Below, in pieces: positions 11,463 to 23,055 of a DNA stretch of 64,000 nucleotides. Location: contig NC_059094.1 in assembly GCF_020497125.1 (NCBI RefSeq), positions 2,211,733-2,275,732 of the forward strand, read 5' to 3'. A program made the position numbers and the translations under genes. This DNA is from Mauremys mutica. Lineage: Eukaryota > Chordata > Testudines > Geoemydidae. Within the stretch, counting starts at the first letter, position 1. Every line of letters starts with the position of its first letter. The notes under the pieces were generated by a model. The model was not told the origin of the DNA. It searched no databases and was given only the letters and a program-made list of their open reading frames with translations.

Positions 11463-11468
11463 TTTATT
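11463..11468 (-). terminator. Polyadenylation signal of the Myb-like gene
   Basis: TTTATT on the plus strand reads AATAAA on the minus strand, 84 bases downstream of the Myb-like stop codon at 11,552. Confidence 0.65.
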
Positions 11469-11551
11469 AATTCATTATAAAAAGAGGGAGAGAAGTAAGG
11501 GTGTGATTTGGGAGGAGGATAGGAAGGATGGAGAAGGCCATTAAAAAAATT

Positions 11552-13458
11552 TCACATTAACGACAGCCTTCTGGTTGGGCTGTCCACGGGGATGGAGTGG
11601 GCGGGTGCACGGAGCCTCCCCCCACGCGTTCTTACACGTCTGGGTGAGGAGGATGTGGAACATGGTGAGGGTTGAGGGTGGTTATACAGGGGCTGCAGCG
11701 GCACTCTGTGATCCTGCTGCCGTTCCTGAAGCTCCACCAGATGTTGGAGCATGTCAGTTTGATCACGCAGCAGCCCCAGAGTCGCATCCCGCCACCGCTG
11801 ATCTTCCTGCCGCCACCTCTCATCTCGGTTGTCCCTCCTGTCCTCACGTTCACTGGCTTCTTTCCTGTAATTTGATACCACGTCCTTCCACTCATTCAGA
11901 TGAGCTCTTTCATTGCGTGTAACTTCCATAATATCCGAGAACATTTCATCTCGCGTCTTCTTTTTCCTGCGCCTTATCTGTGCTAGCCTTTGGGATGGAG
12001 GAGGGACGCTTGAAAAAATTGCAGCTGCATGAGGGAGAGAAATATTTAAAAAGATACATTTTACAGAACAATGGTTATACTCTTTCACAGTGAACAGCAC
12101 TATTCACCTTACATAGCACATGTGATTTCCCTACAAGGTCGCATTTTTCATCTTAATACTGAGTGCCTGCAGCTCTGGAGTTACAGATCTCACAGACACA
12201 GGTCCGGGCATCAGAATTCAGCTTGCATGCGGCCATGGTAAGCCACTGTCTTTCGGCTTCTGTAGTGATTTACCCCTCCCCCCAACGCATGGCTAATACC
12301 ACGCTAGCTCCCTGCTAATCAACACCCTTCCCACCCACGCCCCCCACCCACTGCGTGGCTGGTAGCTTGGGGAAGCCCCACTGACCAAACACAAAAAAGA
12401 TCATTGGCAGTTCATTCCTCCCCTCCCCCCGCTTGGCTACGTGGAGGAAAGGATTTTTTTTAAGCTGCTGCAGTCCACGAACCCAGTAGGAAAATGGCCA
12501 TCCCCCTTACTTAAATTCCTGATTTTTAACCAGGTTATCCTGAACGATATCACTTTGCTGAGGATAACACAGCGAGATAAAGAACAGATGCTTCTTGAAT
12601 GCCAGCAATCACCGGGACCATACGCTGCTATGCTTTGCCATGCAATGATACCTGATTACTTGCTACATGCATGGCGTGGTAAAGTGTCCTACCATGGTGG
12701 GCGGAACAAGGCTGCCTTGCCCAGAAACCTTCTGCAAAGGCTTCTGGAGTACCTACAGGAGCGCTTCATCGAGATGTCGCTGGAGGATTTCCTCTCAATC
12801 CCCGGAAATGTTAACAAACTTTTCTAAGTAACTATACTGTCTGCGAATGCATCCCAAGTCCTCAGGGCAAATCAATCATTAAAAAACGCTTGCTTAAAAA
12901 ACAATGTTTGCTATTTACAAGGGTACACTCACCAGAGGTCCCTTCCATGGCGTCATTGTCTGGGATAGTTGCTTGGGAGGGCTGGGAGGAGGGTAATTCC
13001 GTCAGGGTGATAAAAAGCTCCTGGCTGCTGGGGCTCACGGAGTGCTGCGTGCTCTCTGCTAGGTCGTCCTCCTCTTCTTCATCTTCATCTTCCCCGTCTG
13101 CATAATCCTCAGCCATGGCAGAGATTACAACCCCCACCTCGGAATCCACGGTCAGGGGTGGGGTACTTGTGGCGCAGCCCCCTAAAATTGCATGCAGCTC
13201 AGCATAGAAGCGGCATGTTTTTCGACCTGCCCCGGACCTTCCGTTTGCTTCTTTGGTTTTCTGGTAGGCTTGTCTGAGCTCCTTAACTTTTACTCCGCAC
13301 TGCACTGAGTCCCTGCTGTGGCCTTTATCCGTCATAGCCTTAGAAATTCTTTCAAATACTTTTTCATTTCGTCTTTTGGAACGCAGTTCTGTTAGCACTG
13401 AATCTTCTCCCCATATAGCGATCAGATCCAGTACCTCCCGTGCAGGCCGGGTGTGACG
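11552..13458 (-). pseudogene. Harbinger Myb/SANT-like DNA-binding protein, two exons, 5' end lost
   Basis: In PIF/Harbinger elements a Myb-like partner binds the element ends and carries the transposase into the nucleus. Exon 1 (13,458-12,933) holds the trihelix-type domain, with REVLDLIAIWGED near its start and CRFYAELHAILGG at its end, then an acidic stretch rich in Glu and Asp. A good donor (GTGAGT) follows 12,933. The acceptor (CTCCCTCATGCAG) precedes exon 2 (12,024-11,552), which has a basic RRRKKK block and an Arg/Glu/Asp-rich probable coiled coil. Joining the exons keeps the frame. There is no start codon: the frame meets TAA at 13,461-13,459 and the first part of the Myb domain is missing, with only ~50 bases left before the inverted repeat. 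Confidence is high for family, and the gene is likely dead. Confidence 0.85.
12441..12827 (+). CDS. Unrecognised 128-residue open frame inside the Myb-gene intron
   Basis: An uninterrupted frame on the strand opposite the Myb-like gene, fully inside its 908-base intron. The C-terminal two thirds has protein-like composition, with motifs such as CHAMIPDYLLHAWRGK, LLQRLLEYLQE and MSLEDFLSIPGN. The first ~35 residues look less natural, so a true start may lie further in or upstream. I do not recognise the family. It could be a third Harbinger gene, an exon of a longer transposon transcript, or chance. No splice sites or promoter were assigned. Confidence 0.35.
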   Translation: MEERIFFKLLQSTNPVGKWPSPLLKFLIFNQVILNDITLLRITQRDKEQMLLECQQSPGPYAAMLCHAMIPDYLLHAWRGKVSYHGGRNKAALPRNLLQRLLEYLQERFIEMSLEDFLSIPGNVNKLF

Positions 13459-13510
13459 TTAACTCGGTTTTACGCTCCTAAAACCGATTTAAACGCCTAG
13501 GGTAGACCGT

Positions 13511-16500
13511 CAAGACGTTAGCTAGGCACTTGAAAAGAGATAATGAAGAATTATTAAGCCCACATCAGTGCTAGACACGACTTTCCCCTTGAACCAACCT
13601 CCAATTGCTATTCGAAAGCACTGATGGCTATTTGGCAGAGTACCTTTCGTGAAAATTGCTAAAAAGGAGACGTTCAGTGCAAAGCACTGCTAGGCAACAC
13701 TTTATCCTGGAACCATTTTACAAATGCTATTCGGTTGCATTGCTGGCCAAAAGACTATTCTGCGTGTGTGAAAACTGATAAATATGAGAAATTTTTTCCA
13801 GTTCATTGCTAGGGACAGTTTTCTCTGAGAATCGTCTTTCACAACCCAATAGCATCCCCTGCTGGACAAGTCCTTTCGTGAACATTGCTAAACATGAGCC
13901 AGTCATTACAGGTCACTGATAGGTACGAATTTCTCTTTGAAATATGCACAAAATAGCATTCGGTTGCACTGTTAAGCCTTTTGTTAGAGCTCCTTCCGTG
14001 AAAATAGCAAGCCATGACCCTTTCGAGCCTTATCTCTGCGAGCGAGGACAGTCTAATGGAATCATCCTCCTTCTGCAATTCTCATGGACTGCTGAGAATT
14101 TGGCAGTTATACGTTGTGAAAACAGCGAAATATGAGAAATACACTGCGGATTATTGGGAAGCACGAATTCCTCCTGCTCCCATCCTAAAATTGCTATTCG
14201 GATGCACAGCTAGCAACTTGACCAAGATACGCTGTGATAACAGCTATACCTGAGCAATTCATTCCAAATCACTCGTAGGCACTAATTTAGCCTTGAAACA
14301 CGCTAAAACTGCTATTAGGTTCCAATGCTGGCCATTTGGAAGAGCTCAGTTTGCGAAAATTCCTAAAAAGGAGACGTTCAGTGCAAACCACTGCTAGGCA
14401 ACACTTTCTCCTAGACTCATCTTACAAATGCTATTCCGATGCATTGCTGGCAATTTGGCAGAGATCCGTTTGGGAAAACTGCGAAACATGAGAAATTCAC
14501 TTTGGATTATTGGGAAGCACAAATTTCTCCTGCTCCCATCCTAACTTTGCTATTCGGATGCAAAGCTAGCAACTTGACCGAGATACGCTGTGAAAACAGC
14601 TATAACTGAGCAATTCATTCGAAATCACTTGTAGGCACGAATTTCTCCTAGAAACACGCTAAAAAGGCAATTAGGTTCCACTGCTGGCCATTTGGAAGAG
14701 CTCCGTTTGTGAAAATTCCTAAAAAAGAGACGTTCAGTGCAAACCACTGCTAGGCAACACTTTCTTTTAGACTCATCTTACAAATGCTATTCCGATGCAT
14801 TGATGGCAATTTGGCAGAGATTGAGAAATGTGAGAAATTCATTGCGGATTATGGGTATTCATGAATTTCTCCTGGTACCATCCTAAAATTGCTATTAAGA
14901 TGCACTGCGGTCAATTTGACAGAGGTACGATTTGAGCGAAGGTTTCAATGCAACGAAACATGAGTAAGAATTCCACACCATTGTTAAGCACTAATTCCTC
15001 CTGTTCCCATCCTAAACTTCCTATTCGGATGCACAGCAACAACATGACCGAGATACGCTGTGAAAACAGCTACACATGAGCAATTCATTCCAAATCTTTC
15101 GTAGGCACGAATTGCTCCTGGAACCACCCTAAAAATGCTATTCGATTACACTCCTGCCCATTGGGCAGAGATCCGTTTGTGAAAATAGCTAAACATCAGG
15201 TATTCATTCAAGACGTAAACTAGGCACTTGAAAAGAGCAAATGAAGAATTATTAAGCCCACATCAGTGCTAGACACGACTTCCCCCTTGAACCCACCTCC
15301 AATTGCTATTCGAAAGCACTGGTGCCTATTTGGCAGAGTTCCTTTCGTGAAAATTGCTAAAAAGGAGACGTTCTGTGCAAAGCACTGCTAGGCAACACTT
15401 TCTCCTGGAACCATTTTACAAATGCTATTCGGTTGGATTGCTGGCCATAAGACTAATCTGCGTGTGTGAAAATTGATACATGAGAAATTCATGCAGGTTC
15501 ATTGCTAGGCACAGTTTTCTCTTAGAATTGTCTTTCACAAGCCAATAGCATCCCCTGCTGGACAATTGGTAGAGATTCCTTTCGTGAACATTGCTAAACA
15601 TGAGCCAGTCATTACAGGTCACTGATAGGTACGAATTTCTCTATGAAATATCCACAAAATAGCATTCGGTTGCACTGTTAAGCCCTTTGTTAGCGCTCCT
15701 TCCGTGAAAATAGCAAAACATGACCCTTTCGAGCCTTATCTCTGCGAGTGAGGAAAGTATAATGGAATCGTCCTCCTTCTGCAATTCTGATGCACTGCTG
15801 AGAATTTAGCAGTTATACGTTGTGAAAACAGCGAAACATGAGAAATAAACTGTTCATTATTGGGACGCACGCATTCCTCCTGCTCCCATCTTAAATTGAT
15901 ATTCGGATGCACAGCTAGCAACTTGACTTAGATACGCTCTGAAAACAGCTATACCGGAGCAATTAATTCGAAATCACCGTAAGGACGAATTTCTCCTAGA
16001 AACACGCTAAAAAGGCAATTAGGTTCCACTGCTGGCCATTTGGAAGAGCTCCGTTTGTGAAAATTCCTAAAAAGGAGACGTTCAGGGCAAAGCACTGCTA
16101 GGCAACACTTTCTCCTAGACCCATCTTACAAATGCTATTCGGTTGCATTGCTGGCCATAAGACTAATCTGCGTGTGTGAAAATTGATACATGAGAAATTC
16201 ATACAGGTTCATTGCTAGGCACAGTTTTCTCTTAGAATCGTCTTTCACAAGCCAATAGCATCCCCTGCTGGACAATTGGTAGAGATTCCTTTCGTGAACA
16301 TTGCTAAACATGACCCATTCATTACAGGTCACTGATAGGTACAAATTTCTCTTTGAAATATGCACAAAATATCATTCGGTTGCACTGTTAAGCCTTTTGT
16401 TAGAGCTCCTTTCGTGAAAATAGCAAGCCATGACCCTTTCGAGCCTTATCACTGCGAGCGAGGAAAGTCTAATGCAATCATCCTCTTTCTGCAATTCTCA

Positions 16501-19500
16501 TGGACTGATGAGAATTTGGCAGTTATACGTTGTGAAAACAGCGAAACATGAGAAATACACTGCGGATTATTGGGAAGCACGAATTCCTCCTGCTCCCATC
16601 CTAAAATTGATATTCGGATGCACAGCTAGGAACTTGACCCAGATACGCTGTGAAAACAGCTATACCTGAGCAATTCATTCGAAATCACTCGTAGGCACGA
16701 ATTTCTCCTGGAAACACGCTAACTATGCTATTCGGTTCCACTGCTGGCCATTTGGAAGAGCTCCGTTTGCGAAAATTCCTAAAAAGGAGACGTTCAGTGC
16801 AAACCACTGCTATGCAACACTTTCTTTTAGCCTCAATTTACCAATGCTATTCCGATGCATTGATGGCAATTTGGCAAAGATTGAGAAATGTTCTTCTTCA
16901 CGCAGCGCACAGTCAACTTGTGGAACTCCTTACCTGAGGAGGTTGTGAAGGCTAGGACTATAACAATGTTTAAAAGGGGACTGGATAAATTCATGGTGGC
17001 TAAGTCCATAAATGGCTATTAGCCAGGATGGGTAAGAATGGTGTCCCTAGCCTCTGTTCGTCAGAGGATGGAGATGGATGGCAGGAGAGAGATCACTTGA
17101 TCATTGCCTGTTAGGTTCACTCCCTCAGGGGCACCTGGCATTGGCCACTGTCGGTAGACAGATACTGTGCTAGATGGACCTTTGGTCTGACCCGGTACGG
17201 CCTTTCTTATGTTCTTATGTTCTTATGTGAGAAATTCATTGCGGATTATTGGTATTCATGAATTTCTCCTGGTACCATCCTAAAATTGCTATTAAGATGC
17301 ACTGCTGTCAATTTGACAGAGGTACGATTTGAACGAAGGTTTCAAAGCAGCTAAACATGAGTAAGAATTCCACACCATTGGTAAGCACGAATTCCTCCTG
17401 TTCCCATCCTAAACTTGCTATTCGGATGCACAGCAACAACATGACCGAGATACGCTGTGAAAACAGCTACACATGAGCAATTCATTTCAAATCACTCGTA
17501 GGCACGAATTTCTCCTGGAACCACCTTCAAAATGCTATTCGATTACACTCCTGCCCATTGGGCAGAGATCCGTTTGTGAAAACATCAGGTATTCATTCAA
17601 GCCGTAAGCTAGGCCCTTGAAAAGAGCTAATGAAGAATTATTAAGCCCACATCAGTGCTAGACACGACTTTCCCCTTGAACCAACCTCCAATTGCTATTC
17701 AAAAGCACTGGTGGCTATTTGGCAGAGTTCCTTTCGTGAAAATTGCTAAAAAGGAGACGTTCAGTGCAAAGCACTGCTAGGCAACACTGTCTCCTGGAAC
17801 CATTTTACAAATGCTATTCGGTTGCATTGCTGGCCAAAAGACTATTCTGCGTGTGTGAAAACTGATAAATATGAGAAATTTTTTCCAGTTCATTGCTAGG
17901 GACAGTTTTCTCTGAGAATCATCTTTCACAACCCAATAGCATCCCCTGCTGGACAAGTCCTTTCGTGAACATTGCTAAACATGAGCCAGTCATTACAGGT
18001 CACTGATAGGTACGAATTTCTCTTTGAAATATGCACAAAATAGCATTCGGTTGCACTGTTAAGCCTTTTGTTAGAGCTCCTTCCGTGAAAATAGCAAGCC
18101 ATGACCCTTTCGAGCCTTATCTCTGCGAGCGAGGACAGTCTAATGGAATCATCCTCCTTCTGCAATTCTCATGGACTGCTGAGAATTTGGCAGTTATACG
18201 TTGTGAAAACAGCGAAATATGAGAAATACACTGCGGATTATTGGGAAGCACGAATTCCTCCTGCTCCCATCCTAAAATTGCTATTCGGATGCACAGCTAG
18301 CAACTTGACCAAGATACGCTGTGATAACAGCTATACCTGAGCAATTCATTCCAAATCACTCGTAGGCACTAATTTAGCCTTGAAACACGCTAAAACTGCT
18401 ATTAGGTTCCACTGCTGGCCATTTGGAAGAGCTCCGTTTGCGAAAATTCCTAAAAAGGAGACTTTCAGTGCAAACCACTGCTAGGCAACACTTTTTTTAG
18501 ACTCATCTTACAAATGCTATTCCGATGCATTGCTGGCAATTTGGCAGAGATCCGTTTGGGAAAACTGCGAAACATGAGAAATTCACTTTGGATTATTGGG
18601 AAGCATGAATTCCTACTGCTCCCATCCTAACTTTGCTATTCGGATGCAAAGCTAGCAACTTGACCGAGATACGCTGTGAAAACAGATATAACTGAGCAAT
18701 TCATTCGAAATCACTTGTAGGCACGAATTTCTCCTAGAAACACGCTAAAAAGGCAATTAGGTTCCACTGCTGGCCATTTGGAAGAGCTCCGTTTGTGAAA
18801 ATTCCTAAAAAAGAGACGTTCAGTGCAAACCACTGCTAGGCAACACTTTCTTTTAGACTCATCTTACAAATGCTATTCCGATGCATTGATGGCGATTTGG
18901 CAGAGATTGAGAAATGTGAGAAATTCATTGCGGATTATGGGTATTCATGAATTTCTCCTGGTACCATCCTAAAATTGCTATTAAGATGCACTGCTGTCAA
19001 TTTGACAGAGGTACGATTTGAGCGAAGGTTTCAAAGCAGCGAAACATGAGAAAGAATTCCACACAATTGTTAAGCACTAATTCCTCCTGTTCCCATCCTA
19101 AACTTCCTATTCGGATGCACAGCAACAACATGACCGAGATACGCTGTGAAAACAGCTACACATGAGCAATTCATTCCAAATCTTTCGTAGGCACGAATTG
19201 CTCCTGGAACCACCCTAAAAATGCTATTGGATTACACTCCTGCCCATTTGGCAGAGATCCCTTTGTGAAAATAGCTAAACATCAGGTATTCATTCAAGAC
19301 GTAAACTAGGCACTTGAAAAGAGCTAATGAAGAATTATTAAGCCCACATCAGTGCTAGACATGACTTTCCCCTTGAACCAACCTCCAATTGCTCTTCGAA
19401 AGCACTGGTGCCTATTTGGCAGAGTTCCTTTCGTGAAAATTGCTAAAAAGGAGACGTTCTGTGCAAAGCACTGCTAGGCAACACTTTCTCCTGGAAACAT

Positions 19501-19832
19501 TTTACAAATGCTATTCGGTTGCATTGCTGGCCACGACTTTCCCCTTGAACCAACCTCCAATTGCTATTGCTTCCCAATTATCCGCAGTGTATTTCTCATG
19601 TTTCGCTGTTTTCACAACGTATAACTGCCAAATTCTCAGCAGTGCATCAGAATTGCAGAAGGAGTACTTTTCCTTTAGACTTTCCTCGCTCGCAGAAATA
19701 AGGCTCGAAATGTTCATGATTTGCTATTTTCACGGAAGGAGCTTTAACAAAGGGCTTAACAGTGCAACCGAATGCTATTTTGTGGATATTTCAAAGAGAA
19801 ATTCGTACCTATCAGTGACCTGTAATGAATGA
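13511..19832 (+). repeat. Higher-order satellite array of ~118-bp monomers
   Basis: Monomers of about 115-121 bp carry GCTATTCGGTTGCACTGCTGG, a GAGATCCGTTTGTGAAAA box, ACATGAGAAATTCATT and GGCACGAATTTCTCCTGG. Blocks repeat in a higher order. The CAAGACGT...GCACTTGAAAAGAG junction recurs at 13,511, 15,209, 17,598 and 19,295, giving alternating sub-blocks of 1.70 and 2.05 kb. That makes a 3.75-kb unit present twice, once the inserted CR1 is subtracted. Whole stretches 4,087 bases apart translate identically over 79 codons, so homogenisation was recent. The last ~260 bases (19,570-19,832) are inverted. Open frames in the array are by-products. Confidence 0.9.
16891..17227 (+). mobile_element. 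CR1 3'-end fragment inserted in the satellite
   Basis: A 337-base LINE tail begins TTCTTCTTCACGCAGCGCAC and ends in three TTCTTATG octamers (17,204-17,227), which differ from the ATTCTATG ends of the CR1 at 818-2,197, so this is another CR1 subfamily. The uninterrupted monomer TTGAGAAATG|TGAGAAATTC exists at 14,821-14,840 and 18,906-18,925, which fixes both edges exactly. No target duplication is seen. Confidence 0.92.
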
Positions 19833-20513
19833 ACTAAAGCCTCTCTATTTAGACCCACTGTAGCTGGGCAGAGGAACCATAGAAACCATGGCCCCCCCCT
19901 CTTTTGAGACTCCCTCAGCTGGGCAATGGGACCCTACAGCAAGAAGCCCCCACCTCTGAGACCCACCCCACCTTAGATGATGACTCTTTCTCTGCCCCTC
20001 TCTCTTAATTAGGGAGGTGAATGTGAAAGTGCCAGGGAAATTGGCTTCTTTATCTCAGAGCCCAGCTCTGTCCCCCAGTCCAGGGAAATCAGCCCTGACG
20101 GGGCAGCTAGCTAGTGAGGGACAGGAACAGAGGTATTGAGGCATATGGAGGGACAGAGCCCATCATGAGTGCAGGAGCTGAAGCAGGAACCACAGGGAAA
20201 GGACACAAAGCTTGTAGGATGTCAGCAGCTGGGCCTGACTTCAGTGGGTGGGGGGGATCTCGGTATTAGACGCCACCATTAACAGGCACCCACTCCCAGA
20301 GCACAATGGCCACAAGGGTCCCATGATTACTGCGATGACTGAAACAAATCCCCCTTCCGGTACTAAACCACCTGGTGGGGACCCTGCGAGTCCATTGGTC
20401 CATGGATGCCACGAGGACGCCGGCCAGTGTGTGCCCAGCAATGGGAACAGAAGGAAACAGGCACTGAAACCGGAATGCCAAATGGCCCAAATGGGTGTGT
20501 CCTTCTCCCCCAG
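19833..20513. other. Low-repeat DNA, no gene recognised
   Basis: GC-moderate sequence following the inverted tail of the satellite. Six-frame reading shows only short open frames without recognisable motifs. It leads into an MROH-like exon and could be intron or intergenic DNA of a decayed MROH gene. Confidence 0.5.
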
Positions 20514-20626
20514 GGCTGAACATCAGAGAGGCAAGAGAGCTGTGGTGTCGGGACGGGCTCCAGGACACCGAGCGCCTGGGCTATAGGAACATGGCCAGGA
20601 TGGGGGGACTCTCCAGCGGTGCTCAG
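20514..20626 (+). pseudogene. MROH-like (Maestro HEAT-like repeat) exon
   Basis: A polypyrimidine tract and acceptor (CCTTCTCCCCCAG) precede an open stretch encoding IREARELWCRDGLQDTE followed by RLGYRNMARMG. From memory this closely resembles the conserved C-terminal region of Maestro HEAT-like repeat proteins, which have a HEAEDLW...LLGYKNTARVG signature there. A CAG|GTG donor-like site follows at 20,626. Expected neighbouring exons were not found nearby, and the sequence after ARMG diverges from the family pattern. It is therefore probably a relic of a decayed or rearranged gene copy. MROH proteins are cytoplasmic HEAT-repeat scaffolds of poorly known role. Confidence 0.55.
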
Positions 20627-22923
20627 GTGTGGACCTGTCCTCCCCCCTGCAGTGAACGTGTCATGGATACAGGGCAAGAGCCTGCTACTTGTTTCCAGCA
20701 GAGTATGTGAGGCTCATGGGAATGTCACTGAGCTGAGGCGTGGTAATGAGCCAGATCTAAAAGACCCCTTATCTCTAGCGGGTGAGCTGCAGGAGTGATT
20801 GCTGCTGGGAGCAGTAGTGTCCTTTGTTGTCTGTATGAGTTGGGTTCCAGAGTGCGCAGACACATTTCCAGCATCTCATGACACCTGTGGTGAAGCCTGC
20901 TCCAGAAAAAGCTATTCGAGGCCTTAGTTCCTGCAACCTCTTACTGAAGAGGGCTCCTTGGTCCATGGGACCACCGCAAAGGTTGGCTGCCCCAGGACTC
21001 TTATCCACCTCGTGAGCCACTAGAGGGAAGCCTGGTTCTGGACAATTGCAAGGGCTCTGGTGCTGTAAGTTTAGGTCTTCGGAAGACGAAGGAAGAACTT
21101 TCCTCCAAGCGGCGCAAGTGGCCATACACGACCCCCAGCTCCATGTCAGCCGGGCTGGGGCTCACATATTCCATCTGGGGGGGAAGTCAGTCTGCTGATA
21201 GGGCATGAAGTACCCAAAGGGGATCAACTGGGGAGGGACAGTCCCCCAGGGCCTTTCACCTCCAGGCCATTGGAAACCACTCTCATCTCATCCCCATGCG
21301 CTGACCAGGGAGCAAGGGGAAGATGAAGTCAGGCAGGTGCCATTAGTAGGTGTCAGCTTGTTCCCTGAGCAGCTCAAAGCCGGGCAGACCCAGCTCTCCA
21401 GTAAGGCTAGTTCCTAACAGGCATCACATCAACACGACATGCTGCCATTGCTCATGCTAGGGGCTGCAAACTCCCCTAGCCATCTCTGTGAGCCTTTCAT
21501 ACCTCTTAGGGCCTCAGGCTGGTTCCTAGTGCTCTGGTATCATGTTATCTCAGCCACCACCTGCTCTGGGAGAACTGGAGAAGTTAGTTAGCAGAGCCTG
21601 CTTAAGTGCCTCATTCACCAGAACTACTGTTCATGGCGTCATGTGGAGGACCGGAGGGTCCCTTGGGGAAAGGTGTCCACTTCCTCTCACCCCACGGCAC
21701 TACAGCCCAAAGCCTCCCAGCCCCTCAGCTGGACGGGGAGATGGCGGCTGAGGGGATTTGGGAGGAGCTGAGCTGAATCCGCAGCTGGGTTGGGAGGTAT
21801 AACAGCTCTCACGGGAGGCCTGAGAGGAGTGGGGGCAGAAGTTCATTTCACATTGGTGGGAGAGGGGTTGGAAGTCACTAGAGAGGAGACAAGAGTTCAT
21901 CTCAGGGGGGGGTTGGATGGGGGAATCCGTCCCTCTGAGATGGGGAGGGGTGGGGTGGAAATTTTGCTGGCTCCCGGTGCCGTTAATACCCTTTGTTCTC
22001 GTGGGTGTCTTACAGCGAAGGTCATGGCCCATCTATTTACGATCAGGTGCTTGCGCCAGGTGCCCAAAGCACTGCAGGGGCTCTGCTCCGTGGGACAGCC
22101 TTGAAGGGCACCCTCTTCCCATGACCACAAGCTCCCGCACCCTGCCACAGGTACTGCTCTGTTTCACTGTGCCGACGGGAGGGCGGGGAAGAGCGGACAC
22201 AGAGACCACAGCACTGAGAGAAACCAATGCCGAGCACCTCACTGTCTCAACGTCATGCCCTACCCCAACCCCTGGAGCTGGGGCCAGGCCTGATACTGCC
22301 CCTGCCCCCATGCCCAGAGGGCAGGTTTGGAAAATCAGGCTGTCAGGGCCATGGGGCTGGCCCAGAAATGAGAGCATCCACAGAACCAGGGGTTATGCTC
22401 AATAGCCATTGCAGTCTGGGAGGGGTGGCCTGACATGGAGCCCTGTCATCACTGCTCAGACCCTCCCATGGCCCCTGCCACCCCTGATGCAGCGAATGTC
22501 CGACCATCCCCCACCTGGGGCCCAATCCACTGACCTGTTATCTGAACCCTTCCCAGCCAGGAATGAAACTCCTCCCTTACGCCCTGGGGCAGGGAAGGAT
22601 TCTCCCCCTCTGGCAGGTCGGAACTGAGACCCAAAGGGCTGTGGCCCTGGTCACACAATCTTGGATGTATAGAACTGGGAAATGGACTGGATCCCAGCCT
22701 AGAGGCTTTCTCCCAGGGGCACCTTTCGTTACTGCCCCTTAGTCTCCCCTCCGGCTAGGGGGGGTCTGTAAGTGTAAACTCAACAGGGAGGGTGATGGGA
22801 CCTCCCCTTGGCTTGGACCCCAGGGTCAGAGACATCTTTGTCATCCTGCTGTCCTTCTTTTATTCCTAGGAAGGGAGTCCCACAATGAGGGAGTCTCTAG
22901 AGTTCTAGTAAGTCATCCTCATT
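20627..22923. other. Low-repeat DNA, no gene confidently recognised
   Basis: No transposon ends or strong coding signal. One weak candidate exon begins after GTGTCTTACAG at 22,015 and reads KVMAHLFTIRCLRQVPKALQ before a stop at 22,104. Its helical, basic character would suit another MROH exon, but I cannot match it firmly. The rest is GC-rich with many short overlapping frames on both strands and looks non-coding. Confidence 0.45.
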
Positions 22924-23055
22924 GAGCTTTTGGGGTACATCCTCTCCCCAGAAGGTGCTACGATTGAGCCAAATAAGGTGGAAGCCATTCATAAATGGGA
23001 CAAAGCTTGAAGTCCTCAAGAAGTGCAGCGCTTCTTAGACTTCACTCATCCTGTA
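22924..23055 (+). pseudogene. Ty3/Gypsy reverse transcriptase fragment, opposite strand to Gypsy-1
   Basis: The frame from 22,924 reads ELLGYILSPEGATIEP, then NKVEAIHKW, an in-frame TGA at 23,008-23,010, then EVQRFLDFTH. This is the conserved end of the Gypsy RT palm/thumb, a pattern strong in Tf1/sushi-type elements. It is on the plus strand, whereas the adjacent Gypsy-1 is on the minus strand, so it is a separate and older remnant. Flanking RT and RNase H sequence is not recognisable. Confidence 0.75.

Larger units (their letters stand above)
9676..13510 (+). mobile_element. PIF/Harbinger DNA transposon, near-complete
   Basis: The 5' end begins GGGTACGTCTACACT, the typical terminal inverted repeat of this family, and the 3' end carries the degraded complement (GGGTAGACCGTC at 13,500-13,510). 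Inside are the two genes expected of an autonomous Harbinger, a DDE transposase on the plus strand and a Myb/SANT-like DNA-binding protein on the minus strand. They converge on overlapping polyadenylation signals. Left of the element lies the dispersed repeat, and right of it the higher-order satellite starts at once. A 3-bp target duplication is not clean (GAA or CTA against the degraded 3' edge). Confidence 0.9.

Noticed and set aside
13839..18340. Repeated 63-79 codon frames in the satellite array, identical at 13,839 and 17,926
   Set aside because: Identity follows from higher-order duplication of satellite DNA. The frames lie on both strands over the same bases and no family resemblance is seen.
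13511..19832. CRISPR-like or phage-like direct repeats
   Set aside because: Repeats are ~118-bp contiguous monomers with no spacers. All other content is vertebrate transposons, so a prokaryotic array is not plausible.
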